From assembly GCA_013697785.1 (NCBI GenBank), contig JACCWE010000109.1:1-64000 (forward strand): a DNA stretch of 64,000 nucleotides, given 5' to 3'. The position numbers and the translations under genes were made by a program. This DNA comes from Gemmatimonadaceae bacterium (lineage in GTDB: Bacteria > Gemmatimonadota > Gemmatimonadetes > Gemmatimonadales > Gemmatimonadaceae). The notes under the pieces were generated by a model. It did not search any database. It was not told where the DNA came from and worked only from the letters and a program-made list of their open reading frames with translations. Position 1 is the stretch's first letter; every line of letters begins with the position of its first letter. Below, piece after piece: positions 37,767 to 46,318 of this stretch.

Positions 37767-40700
37767 TCAAGGCTCACCCGCCGCTCGCCGCCGCCACGCC
37801 GCCGCCTCATCGGCTTTTCCCCATTGCTCGTAGAGCATCGCCAGCCAACCGATCGTCTGCGCTCCGTACCGCTTCGCGGGCGGCGAACCCATCGCCCGAA
37901 AACGTAACTCCGCCTCGAGGAGCAACGGCTCCGCCTCGGCGAATTTGCGTTCTCGCATCAAGCAGAAGCCGCCTGCGGCGCGCACTCGGTACGGGGCGAA
38001 TTGCGTCGTATCGAGCGGAGCGGATGCGATCGCGGTGCGGATCACCGAATCCCCTTCGGCGAATGCGCCCGTCGCGCAGAGCTCGATCGCCAGGAGCCGA
38101 CGCGTCAGCACGACGTTGCCGTCGGTCGGCGGGCGAAATGACGTCAGCACTCCGAGCGACTCGCGAACCACAGGAATCGCCCGCGCGGTGTCGCCGCGCG
38201 CTTCGATCATCAGCGCCACGTTGATCAGCTGCTGCGCGACGTCGTTGCTCTTCGGTCCGTACGCGACTCGCTTGATGGCGAGGCTCTGAACGGCGAGCGA
38301 TTCCGCTTCCGCCAGTCTCCCGCGCGCTTTTGCCACGTCCGCGATCGACTGGTACGTCGCGCCGACGGACCAGTGCACGTCTCCGTACATCGCGCGGTTT
38401 CGCTTGAGCACATCGGTGAGAATCGTTTGCGCTTCGTCAAGCTTGTTGAGCTCCCGCAGCGCCAGCGCCAGCTCGCCAAGCGTGTACACCTCCTGGTCCT
38501 CGACCTTCCCTGCGTGCCAGATGGGAATCGCCTCGCGAAAGCTCGCTTCGGCGGCCGCCCAATTCTGTCGGTCCACCTCGAGCATGCCGATGTCGAGGAG
38601 CGAGGCGGCGACCGCCGGACTCGAGTCGCCCAACACCGCACGGCGCGCCCGCAGCGCCTCTCCGTAGAGCGTGTCGGCTTCGGCATACCGATCTTCCGCC
38701 TGGAGCATCCGCGCCAGGCCCACGCGCGACAGCTGCACGTCGGGATGCTGGTCGCCGAGCAGCTTGCGTCGCATCGCGAGCGATTCGCGAAGGTACGGCT
38801 CGGCCTCTTCGAGCTTGCGTCGCTCCTGAAGCACGGAGCCAAGACGGCTCGTCACGTCGGCGATCGCCGGGTGCGCCTGACCGTACACCGCGCGCGCGAT
38901 CGGCAGCGCCTCGCGCAACGTCTTCTCGGCGCCGGCGTAATCGGGACGATTGACTTGCGCATCGCTGAGGTTGATGAGCGAGGTGACCACTCGCGGGTGC
39001 GTCGTGCCGAACGTTCGGCGGACGATCGCCAGCGCCTCCTCGAGAAGCGGCTGCGCCGCCGCCGCGTGACCGGTGTAGCTCAGAAAGCTCCCGAGCGATC
39101 CCAGTCTCTCCGCGACCTCGATCGCCGACTTGCCGTGCCGCGCCCGCGTCAGGCGGAGCGCCTGGCGATACAGCGAGTCGGCCTCGGCGAATTTCCCCAG
39201 CTCATAGCGGACATCGGCGAGTCCGGACAACGCGGCTGTGATCTGATCGTCATCGGGCCGCAAGTTCGCGCGCATCACCGCCAGCGCCTCTCTCATACGG
39301 CGCTCGGCCAACGTGTAGTCGCCCGACGCGCGCGCCAGCTGCCCGAGCTCGGTAGCGCTGATCGCGACGTCCATGCTCCGCGGTCCCTGGCGCCGCGCGC
39401 GAATCGTGTATGCCGTATCGAAATGCGGGCGCGCTTGATCGTAGAGACCGAGCGCGAAGTACGTTTGGCCGATCGTCGACTCCACCGAGGCGCGCACCTC
39501 GGGCTGGCGCGCCAGCTCGCCGCCTTGCATGCCGGTCGCTGATTGGTCGAGGAGCTCGCGGACGCTCAGCTCTTTGCCGCGCGCGTTCGATGGATCCGAC
39601 GAGGCGAGCATCTTCTGCAGAAAATCGTTCACCGCCGTGGCCTTCGCCGCCTCACCGGCTGCGCGCCTGGCGCTCGCCGTCGCCGCCGTCTGTTCGCGCA
39701 GCGCGGCCGCCCGCGCCGAGTCGGCGACGAGCGACGCGGAGTCGGCGAGCGCGCGTCGACGTTCGGCCAACCGACCGACCGCAACCGCCTCGTGTTGGCG
39801 CGACTCGGCGAGGCGCTCGGCGTTCGTGGCCCGAACCGCCTGCCACAGGCTCACGCCGGTGCCTAGCACGAGGAGCGCGGCGGCGACGATCAGACCGCCG
39901 ACCAACACCCGGTTGCGTCGCGCGAATTTTCGGAGCTGGTACATCGCGCTCGCCGGCCGTGCGAAGATTGGCTCGTCGCGCAGAAAGCGGCGTACGTCGC
40001 TCGCCAGATCGTTCGCCGAGCTGTAGCGGCGCTCCTTCTCCTTCTCGAGCGTCTTGGCGACGATGATCTCCACGTCGCCCGCCAGCCGGCGATTGATCGT
40101 GCTCAGCTTCGCCGGATCATCGATCAGGATGATCCTCGCCACTTCGTGGATCATCTTCCGCGAAAGATCGTACGGCATCCGCCCCGTCAGTAGCTCGAAC
40201 AGGATCACACCGAGCGTGTAGACGTCGCTGCGGTAGTCGAGCTCGGCCGGCTCGGCGTTGATCTGCTCGGGGCTCATGTACTGAAGCGTTCCGACCACTT
40301 CGCCCACCGATGTCTGGCGCGTCTGGATATCGGCGTCGGTGAGACGCGCCACACCGAAATCGAGAATCTTCGGCTGGCCGGCTGCGTCGACCAGAATGTT
40401 GGCCGGCTTCAGGTCGCGATGGATGACGCCCTGTTGATGGGCGTAGGCGACGGCGTCGCAGACGCGCGCGAACAGCTCGAGCCGTTGGTCGCGATCGAGG
40501 GCATGCGAGTTGGCGTAATCGGTGAGCGGCTCGCCGCGCACCAGCTCCATCGCGAAGAATGGCTGCGGCCCGTACGCCTCCTCCGAGGTGCCCGCCTCAT
40601 AGATCTGCGCGATGCCGGGATGCTGGAGCCGACCGAGCACTTCCGACTCGCGAGCGAACCGCCGGATAAGATCGGGCGACATGAAGCCAGGGCGGATGAC

Positions 40701-40814
40701 CTTCAGCGCGACGGCGCGGTGCGGCTGGTCCTGCTCGGCTTCATACACCGTCCCCATGCCGCCCTCGCCGAGGACGGAGATAATGCGGTACCGGCCGATG
40801 GTCGGTTGGTCCAT
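37767..40814 (-). CDS. Ser/Thr protein kinase with TPR-repeat C-terminus
   Basis: A roughly 1015-aa Hanks-type kinase. The kinase domain has GEGGMGTVYEA, VALKV, the VIHRDLKPANIL catalytic loop, DFGVARL and a YMSPEQ activation segment. After it comes a transmembrane helix (VLVGGLIVAAALLVLGTGV) and a coiled-coil-like Ala/Arg/Glu stretch. About 600 residues of tetratricopeptide repeats follow, with HPRVVTSLINLSDAQ-like and EAEPYLRESLAMRRKLLG-like helices. The TPR part is likely extracytoplasmic. The start ATG at 40812-40814 begins close to the kinase; an in-frame GTG at 40922 would add 36 residues without homology. It lies inside the putative element. Confidence 0.93.
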   Translation of the reverse strand: MDQPTIGRYRIISVLGEGGMGTVYEAEQDQPHRAVALKVIRPGFMSPDLIRRFARESEVLGRLQHPGIAQIYEAGTSEEAYGPQPFFAMELVRGEPLTDYANSHALDRDQRLELFARVCDAVAYAHQQGVIHRDLKPANILVDAAGQPKILDFGVARLTDADIQTRQTSVGEVVGTLQYMSPEQINAEPAELDYRSDVYTLGVILFELLTGRMPYDLSRKMIHEVARIILIDDPAKLSTINRRLAGDVEIIVAKTLEKEKERRYSSANDLASDVRRFLRDEPIFARPASAMYQLRKFARRNRVLVGGLIVAAALLVLGTGVSLWQAVRATNAERLAESRQHEAVAVGRLAERRRALADSASLVADSARAAALREQTAATASARRAAGEAAKATAVNDFLQKMLASSDPSNARGKELSVRELLDQSATGMQGGELARQPEVRASVESTIGQTYFALGLYDQARPHFDTAYTIRARRQGPRSMDVAISATELGQLARASGDYTLAERRMREALAVMRANLRPDDDQITAALSGLADVRYELGKFAEADSLYRQALRLTRARHGKSAIEVAERLGSLGSFLSYTGHAAAAQPLLEEALAIVRRTFGTTHPRVVTSLINLSDAQVNRPDYAGAEKTLREALPIARAVYGQAHPAIADVTSRLGSVLQERRKLEEAEPYLRESLAMRRKLLGDQHPDVQLSRVGLARMLQAEDRYAEADTLYGEALRARRAVLGDSSPAVAASLLDIGMLEVDRQNWAAAEASFREAIPIWHAGKVEDQEVYTLGELALALRELNKLDEAQTILTDVLKRNRAMYGDVHWSVGATYQSIADVAKARGRLAEAESLAVQSLAIKRVAYGPKSNDVAQQLINVALMIEARGDTARAIPVVRESLGVLTSFRPPTDGNVVLTRRLLAIELCATGAFAEGDSVIRTAIASAPLDTTQFAPYRVRAAGGFCLMRERKFAEAEPLLLEAELRFRAMGSPPAKRYGAQTIGWLAMLYEQWGKADEAAAWRRRAAGEP

Positions 40815-41247
40815 GCGCAATTCGAGTCCTTCGGGTGGGGGCAACTCACTAGTTTGCTCGCTGATGCCAGCGTTCGCCAGAGTGGCATCCGATGACCGAG
40901 GTCTGGAGTGACGGGCAGCCACCGGACGCCCATCGTCGCGACAGCCTCGACTCTCCCGGAGAGCGAGCCTTTCTCAACTCGGGCTACATCACGCCGATTC
41001 CGCCTCAGGTCGTGACGGGCCATACACGCCGTTCTCGAGGAGAAAGCGACCAAGTCGCTTCAAGTCGGGCCGCTGTTGGCGATGTGCGATGAGGCGCGCG
41101 ATCTGTTAGCGGGGCTCGTCAACGCGGCACCGCCCGTCGAGACCAAGTTGCTCTTCCTCACCTGCTCCCAGCAGGCGGATACGCAAACGCTCCTCGCCGT
41201 GATGGCCGAGGAGCGGAAAGTTCACGAAATACACATTGCACGAGCGG
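40815..41247. other. Intergenic stretch with an unexplained plus-strand frame
   Basis: No complete gene is supported. A frame open from 41016 and ending at 41258 on the plus strand has GC-rich third positions. It encodes a helical, acidic peptide (LLAMCDEARDLLAGLVNA) without a start codon that has a ribosome site; TTG at 41076 is the first candidate. It could be the last part of a gene whose front was lost when the element formed. Its stop codon falls inside the arm-like repeat. Confidence 0.3.
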
Positions 41248-41271
41248 CAAACCGGTAACCAAACAGTTAAT
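41248..41271. repeat. Tandem 12-bp repeat, putative recombinase arm site (other end)
   Basis: CAAACCGGTAAC at 41248-41259 is followed directly by CAAACAGTTAAT at 41260-41271. These align with the pair CAAACGGGTCAC at 32891-32914 in the same orientation (first unit 10 of 12 matching, second more diverged). It sits about 40 bp from the tRNA 3' end. It can also form an 8-bp hairpin: CAAACCGG at 41248-41255 pairs with CCGGTTTG at 41273-41280. Confidence 0.5.
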
Positions 41272-41309
41272 GCCGGTTTGGCTTGCTTACGTAAGTCGTT
41301 TAAAATCAA

Positions 41310-41383
41310 TCGGGACGGCGGGATTTGAACCCGCGACCCCCTGAACCCCATTCAGGTGCGCTACCGGGCTGCGCTACGTCCCG
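41310..41383 (-). tRNA. tRNA-Pro (anticodon GGG)
   Basis: The 74-nt gene folds fully: acceptor CGGGACG/CGTCCCG, D-stem GCGC/GCGC, anticodon stem CCTGA/TCAGG with loop ATGGGGT, and T-arm GCGGG/CCCGC with TTCAAAT. The discriminator base is A and no CCA is encoded. It reads Pro codons CCC and CCU. Its 3' half is duplicated at 32747-32789, and it is the likely integration target of the 8.6-kb element. Confidence 0.97.
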
Positions 41384-41666
41384 TAACTATCGTGTATGAC
41401 ACTTACCTTCCGTTCGACACCTTTCACGAGCGTCGGGGTGTGTTAGGCGAAGCGTTAGGCTGAGATCCATCACTCGCGATCTCCGGCTATGACATGCTGG
41501 CCGCGAGCGCGAACGTTAGTCACCGCCGTGCGCGCAGGAAAGGGGCCATCCACGACGCGCGTTTCATAGGCCGAGCTTGTGCGCAACGAGTCGGCGGGCC
41601 AGCGCTGACTGCATGGATCAGCGCTGGCCGCGCCGCCTCGCTCACCGGGAACCCGGTTCGATGCGA

Positions 41667-42209
41667 CTACCGGTAAATATTCTCCGCGCGGTTGCTCTTC
41701 CACTCGTTCTCGAAGTACGACGCGTCGTCGGAATTCCTGGGCGTTACGCCCATGACGATACCGCCATTCTTGATGTCCGTCTCGTACACCTTGGCGCGGT
41801 CTTCAGGAATGCCGTGCCCGACGAGCGCGCCGATTAGCCCACCCGCTGCTCCGCCCGCGCCCGCACCGGCGAGAGCCGCGGCGATTGGGCCCGCGACTAT
41901 GATGCCGAGACCGGGAATGAGCAGACTCGTGCCGATCGCGGCGATCGCGGCAATAGCCGCACCCGCCGTTCCTCCGATCGCAGCGCCCGTTCCGGCGCCC
42001 TTCAACGCCTTGGTTTCCAGCTCCGTGTGTGAGGCGACATCCTGGGAAAAGTGCTTCTTTCGAGTGTCGTCCGACATGAGGAGATTCACTTCCTTGTCGG
42101 AATAACCGCGACTCGTGAGCGAGTTGTACGCACGCTCGGCACTGTCGCGATCGCGAAACGTACCGGTAAGCATTCCTGACTGCTTCGAGCTTTCGGTCAT
42201 CGGTTCCAT
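41667..42209 (-). CDS. General stress protein, YflT-like with glycine-zipper membrane hairpin
   Basis: A 180-aa protein. The N-terminal part (about 12-60) has the YflT/GSP17M-type pattern: FRDRDSAERAYNSLTSRGYSDKEVNLLMSDD in two halves. The central part (about 75-150) is a very Gly/Ala-rich stretch with GxxxG spacing typical of glycine-zipper membrane hairpins. The C-terminal part has AKVYETDIKNGGIVMGV, which matches the last strand of stress-protein domains. The ATG at 42207-42209 has GGAG eight bases upstream (GTGGAGAAAACCAA), so the long frame to 42344 is not used. Function is presumably membrane stress tolerance. Confidence 0.82.
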   Translation of the reverse strand: MEPMTESSKQSGMLTGTFRDRDSAERAYNSLTSRGYSDKEVNLLMSDDTRKKHFSQDVASHTELETKALKGAGTGAAIGGTAGAAIAAIAAIGTSLLIPGLGIIVAGPIAAALAGAGAGGAAGGLIGALVGHGIPEDRAKVYETDIKNGGIVMGVTPRNSDDASYFENEWKSNRAENIYR

Positions 42210-42417
42210 TTGGTTTTCTCCACTTTGAAAGGGCGCCAGCGATGAGTCGGCGTGGGTCGCTTGTGCCTGCGACGCAGCGCTATTCCTGCGCACTATGGGC
42301 AATCTGTGCGCCAATCGCATGAATGGCGGTACTGCTACCGACACACATATCTTCAGCGCTGCGTCTGCTTCAGGGCCAATCGAGGAATGGCCCGGCGTTT
42401 CATGCTACGCACCGAGC

Positions 42418-45400
42418 TCAGCGCGGCGAATCAACATCGGCGCTCGTGTCGACCGGAGAGACGCTCGTGGTGTCGAGGCGAACGGTGAAGGTACTCTCTT
42501 CTCCGAGAATACTTTCGGCAGTGAGCGTACCGCCCATGGCTTCGACCAGCCCTCGCGAGATTGCAAGTCCTAGCCCCGCTCCCTCGCGCGGCTGGTTCAG
42601 TGCACGACCAACCTGGACGAACGGCGTGAAGATCGCTTCCAATTTTTCCGAAGGGATACCAGTTCCCGTATCTCGCACTCGGATCACGACGCCGTCTCCT
42701 GTACCGACACATGTCACCTCGATGCGATCGCCAGGGGACGTCGCTTTGAGCGCATTCGTCACCAGGTTCACCAACACTTGGTGCAATCGATCAGCGTCAC
42801 CCATGGCAGTAAGCGATGGATCGGTGGTTTCGGCGCGATAGATGATCCCCCTCGAGTCGAGATCGAGCGCGAGAGCTGCGGTTACCCCCTCCAGTACCAG
42901 CGCAACGCGCACCTCGTCATGCCTGACGACGAGCTTCCCCGCGTCGAGACGCGCGAAGCTCAGGAGATCCTCGATCAAATGTGTGAGTTGAAGCTGATTC
43001 CGCTTAATGCGCTCGAGGTCGCCCTGCTGCGTTTGGGTGAGTGCGCCACGAAGTCCGAGTTCCCACAGTTGCAACAGTCCCCCGATCGCATTCAGAGGCT
43101 GACGAAGCTCATGGCTCACCGTGCGCAGAAATTCCGTCTTCGCGGCATTCCCGGCTTCGGCCCTCTCGAGCAGCCGCGCGTGTTCCACGGCGTTCGCGGC
43201 ACGTCCGGCCAGCTCCTGTGCGAGTTGTAGATCGACTTCGTCGTAGTGACGCTGGGACTCGGCGGTACAGAGGGTCATTATCCCGAGCACGCGCCCCGCC
43301 ACCGAAAGCGGGACGACCATCATTGAGCTGAGAGCTAACGCCCGGAGGAGCTCGAGCTGGCGCGAGTCAGATGCGAGTCCGGCGTATATCTCCTCAGTGA
43401 AGAGAGGGATCAACAGCGATTCGGCGTTCATCACGCGCGCGCGCTTCGTCGACTGGTCGCGCAACAAGTCGGCAAGATACAAGCGAAGATACTCGTCAGC
43501 GATTGCCAGTTTGGCTGGATCATCGTGCACCAGTGCCACCCGAGTCAGTTTCGGTACCCCTCGATTATTCTCGCTGTCGACGAGGTGGATGGCGCACCAC
43601 TCGCCAAGCTTTGGAATCGCAACGCGCGCGAGATTCCTGAGGGCGACTTCATAGCCTGGCGACGACGTTAGCAGGCGGCTCGCCTCCGCGAGAAATAGCG
43701 ACGCATCCTGTTGTCGACGGCGGTTTGAGATGTCCTGGAAATAGACGATGACGCCACCGTCTTCGGATGGATACGCACGCAGGGCAAGCCAACGTCCCAT
43801 GATCGATCCAAAGGCCTCGAGTTCTCCGGGCGCTCGTTCGGCAATCACCTTGCGAAGTAAATGCAGAAAAGGCGAGTCACTCGCCTGATTCATCGCGGTG
43901 ATGTCGCGCCCCTGCAAGTCGCTTTTTGCGACACCGAACATCGACGCCGCGCGCGCGTTTACATAGGTGAAGTGCAGCTCCGGGTCGAAAGTAGCGAAGC
44001 CGTCGGTAATTGCTTCGACGATCGACTCACTTCGACGACGTTCGCTGCGCTCGGCGTCGAACGCGTGTACCCGCGCGATCGCCTGCGCCGCTTGCGCCGC
44101 CAACGCGAAAAAAAAGTCCTGGTCCTCCGCGTCGAACATCTGTGGCTCGGCAAACGTGAAAGACATCGCGGCCACAGCCTCGTCATGCAGTCGAATGGGC
44201 ACGCTGGCTACCGCGCTGCGGCCTACCGCGTCCCATACGTCGCGCAACGCCGGGTAACGTGCCAGAAGTCCATTTTGTCCTCCCGGCATTCCGACGAAAA
44301 TCGCCGCATTCGTGCGGAGGCATTCGGCCGTCGGACTGTCCCGACTAATTGGAAAGCGCGCGTAGTCCGACCGAAGCGAATCGGGAAGACCCATTTCGTC
44401 CAGGAGCACGGCATCCCCGGTATCGCCATCGCGAAGAGCCACCATGCCGGTGTGTGCGCCGGTCGCTTCCACTGCCTCGTGCACCACGGCTGAGGCGATA
44501 TCGTGAAGTGTTTGCGCGCGAGCGAGAAGCGCGGTGAGGCTTTGAAGCCGTCGTATGCGCTCCGTTGCACTCTCTGCGGCCAGGCGCGCCGCGCGCTCGT
44601 GAGACACGTCCGTGTTCGTGCCGAACCAACGGACGATCTCATTGTGCGCCCCGCGCAGCGGGAAGACGCGTGTGAGAAACGGGCGGAACGATCCGTCTGC
44701 GCCGCGTAAAGGAAAGGTCATCTCGAACGGCTCGCCGGTTTTTATCGACGCGGACCAGAGCTCGAGCACGTGAGGAAGTGTCTGGGGATCGTGTACTCGT
44801 TGCCATCCCCACCCCTCCATATCGACGGGTGCGGTGCCGGTGTATTCGTACCAGCGCTCATTGTACCAGAATATCCATCCATCGGGCTTCGCCATCCACG
44901 CCAGAGTCGGCATCGAGTTCGCGAGTGCACGATATTCTGCTTCTTGAGACCGCATCCGCGCGACCGCCGCCTCGGCGTCGGCACGTGCCATCTCCAGAGC
45001 GACATTCATTTGATGAAGCTCTTCGTTGGCCTGCTCGAGCTCTTCGCTGACCGCCTGCGCTTCTTCTACCTGTCTCTCGAGCTCGACCGCCTGGCCCTGC
45101 AGTTGCTCAGCGTTCGCGGCGAGCGTCGCTTCGGCCGCGACGCGATCGGAAACGTCGCGCAAGACGGCCGAGAAAATATGGCGTCCGGCTGACGCGAACT
45201 CACCAAAGGAAATCTCGACAGGAATTTCGTGCCCTGCTTTGGTAAGAATCGAGAGCTGTACAGCCTTCCATGGTATCCGTCGCTTGCCGGTCTTCAGGTA
45301 GTGCGTCATGCCAGCCCGATGCGCAGGCTGATAGCGTTCTGGCATCACGCGAATTAGCGACGTGCCGAGCAGCTCCGCAGCGGAGTATCCAAAGAGCGCT

Positions 45401-45522
45401 TCGCCAGCGGGATTGATCGACAGCACGATGCTCTCACCGTCGATCGTAACGATTGCGTCACTCGCACTCTCGGCAAGGATGCGGTAGAGCTCACCGGTGT
45501 CCAATGGCGGGATTGAGGTCAT
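42418..45522 (-). CDS. PAS/GAF sensor histidine kinase
   Basis: A 1034-aa soluble-looking sensor kinase with no clear transmembrane helix. Domains in order: PAS (about 10-130), coiled coil (about 135-195), PAS/PAC (about 200-310), GAF (about 325-480), PAS (about 490-615), GAF (about 625-785), HisKA with SHELRQPLNAIGG (phospho-His near 805), and HATPase_c with NLVTNALKA, DTGTGIP and GAGLGLAI. No receiver domain, so the partner regulator is elsewhere. The combination of several GAF domains suggests a small ligand such as a nucleotide or tetrapyrrole; no phytochrome Cys can be assigned. It stands alone with the stress gene 208 bp downstream. Confidence 0.93.
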   Translation of the reverse strand: MTSIPPLDTGELYRILAESASDAIVTIDGESIVLSINPAGEALFGYSAAELLGTSLIRVMPERYQPAHRAGMTHYLKTGKRRIPWKAVQLSILTKAGHEIPVEISFGEFASAGRHIFSAVLRDVSDRVAAEATLAANAEQLQGQAVELERQVEEAQAVSEELEQANEELHQMNVALEMARADAEAAVARMRSQEAEYRALANSMPTLAWMAKPDGWIFWYNERWYEYTGTAPVDMEGWGWQRVHDPQTLPHVLELWSASIKTGEPFEMTFPLRGADGSFRPFLTRVFPLRGAHNEIVRWFGTNTDVSHERAARLAAESATERIRRLQSLTALLARAQTLHDIASAVVHEAVEATGAHTGMVALRDGDTGDAVLLDEMGLPDSLRSDYARFPISRDSPTAECLRTNAAIFVGMPGGQNGLLARYPALRDVWDAVGRSAVASVPIRLHDEAVAAMSFTFAEPQMFDAEDQDFFFALAAQAAQAIARVHAFDAERSERRRSESIVEAITDGFATFDPELHFTYVNARAASMFGVAKSDLQGRDITAMNQASDSPFLHLLRKVIAERAPGELEAFGSIMGRWLALRAYPSEDGGVIVYFQDISNRRRQQDASLFLAEASRLLTSSPGYEVALRNLARVAIPKLGEWCAIHLVDSENNRGVPKLTRVALVHDDPAKLAIADEYLRLYLADLLRDQSTKRARVMNAESLLIPLFTEEIYAGLASDSRQLELLRALALSSMMVVPLSVAGRVLGIMTLCTAESQRHYDEVDLQLAQELAGRAANAVEHARLLERAEAGNAAKTEFLRTVSHELRQPLNAIGGLLQLWELGLRGALTQTQQGDLERIKRNQLQLTHLIEDLLSFARLDAGKLVVRHDEVRVALVLEGVTAALALDLDSRGIIYRAETTDPSLTAMGDADRLHQVLVNLVTNALKATSPGDRIEVTCVGTGDGVVIRVRDTGTGIPSEKLEAIFTPFVQVGRALNQPREGAGLGLAISRGLVEAMGGTLTAESILGEESTFTVRLDTTSVSPVDTSADVDSPR

Positions 45523-46066
45523 CCTCTCACAGGGTTTTCGTAATACTATAGGGCAGGCGCGTGGTCATGGCGACCGTCGCAAGAAGTGAGTGCCGGATGG
45601 CCATTTAGCGCGAGCCCCATATTGGCCTTTCAGTAACATGCGTGAACGCCTCCGTTCGGCCATGTCGCAAATGTGCCAGCGATCTTTTCCGGGCACCAGT
45701 CGATCTCTTTTGCGGAGCTCGAAAGTTGGCGCGTGGCTATCGGCTTCCGCCCCTGGCGGCGCGAACGTACGTCGGCACCCGTATGCTCCGCTTTTGTCAA
45801 TGCACTCCCGTACCAGAGGGTCTGATGACTCCCGTGAGCGCGCTGACGGCGTACGTGGCGGCCCATGCGCTGGTGCCCGGCGCTCCATTGACGAGTCGCT
45901 GAACTATGCCGTGCTCACCGCGCTGATCTTTTCCTATATCTGGCCGTGCTAGTGGCCTTGCCGGCACGGCCTGCGAGTGCGCCTACTAGTGCGGCCTCGG
46001 CACCGCCCGCACATTGTCGAGCGCCCACGATCGCCAGCGCCACGACTCATCTCACGAGGAACAGCC
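45523..46066. other. Intergenic region, no gene supported
   Basis: About 540 bp upstream of the PAS/GAF kinase and of the small protein at 46067. Short frames exist on both strands, but none has a domain, a good ribosome site or consistent third-position bias. It should hold the promoters of the divergent kinase and small-protein genes. The last bases before 46067 supply a GAGGA ribosome site. Confidence 0.5.
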
Positions 46067-46309
46067 ATGTCCGATGAAGATCTTCGCGCCGAGCTCGAGC
46101 GCCTCAAACAGGAAAATGCCGCGCTCAAATCAGGAAGCAGCCGAGCGATCTCGATGAAGGTCAGCGAAAAGGGCGGACTCTCCGTGTACGGGCTCGGCCG
46201 CTTTCCAGTGACGCTCTACAAGGAGCAGTGGACGAAGCTGCTCGATATGGCGAGCGAGATCCGCAGCTTCATCGTCGAGAACGAGGGGAAACTCAAGACG
46301 CGCGAATAG
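46067..46309 (+). CDS. Conserved small coiled-coil protein of unknown function
   Basis: An 80-aa protein: a short coiled coil (about 3-22, DLRAELERLKQENAALK) and a compact C-terminal region with GGLSVYGLGRFPVTLYKEQW and a helix KLLDMASEIRSFI. The start ATG at 46067 has CGAGGA 8 bases upstream. Small proteins with this GLGRFPVTLYKEQW core occur across several bacterial phyla as far as I recall, but I know of no assigned function. It converges on the phosphoesterase gene with 9 bp between the stops. Confidence 0.85.
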   Translation: MSDEDLRAELERLKQENAALKSGSSRAISMKVSEKGGLSVYGLGRFPVTLYKEQWTKLLDMASEIRSFIVENEGKLKTRE

Positions 46310-46318
46310 ATCGCGGCG

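Larger units (their letters stand above)
32747..41352. mobile_element. Putative decayed integrative element at tRNA-Pro(GGG)
   Basis: The boundaries are a 43-bp direct repeat: 32747-32789 and 41310-41352 match at 41 positions and cover the tRNA from the anticodon loop to the 3' end. Inside each repeat is a tandem 12-bp motif in the same orientation (32891-32914 and 41248-41271). This is the attL/attR layout left by a tyrosine recombinase at a tRNA gene, with the intact tRNA on the left of the element in its own reading direction. The cargo is truncated fragments, a DUF421 pair, a HAF lipoprotein, a LuxR regulator and a TPR kinase. No integrase, relaxase or phage gene is visible, so the element is probably a relic or a non-autonomous island. 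The boundary call is inference from repeats. Confidence 0.6.

Noticed and set aside
45590-45952. Open frames on both strands in the gap before the small protein
   Set aside because: No domain, poor ribosome sites and biased, low-complexity residues on either strand.
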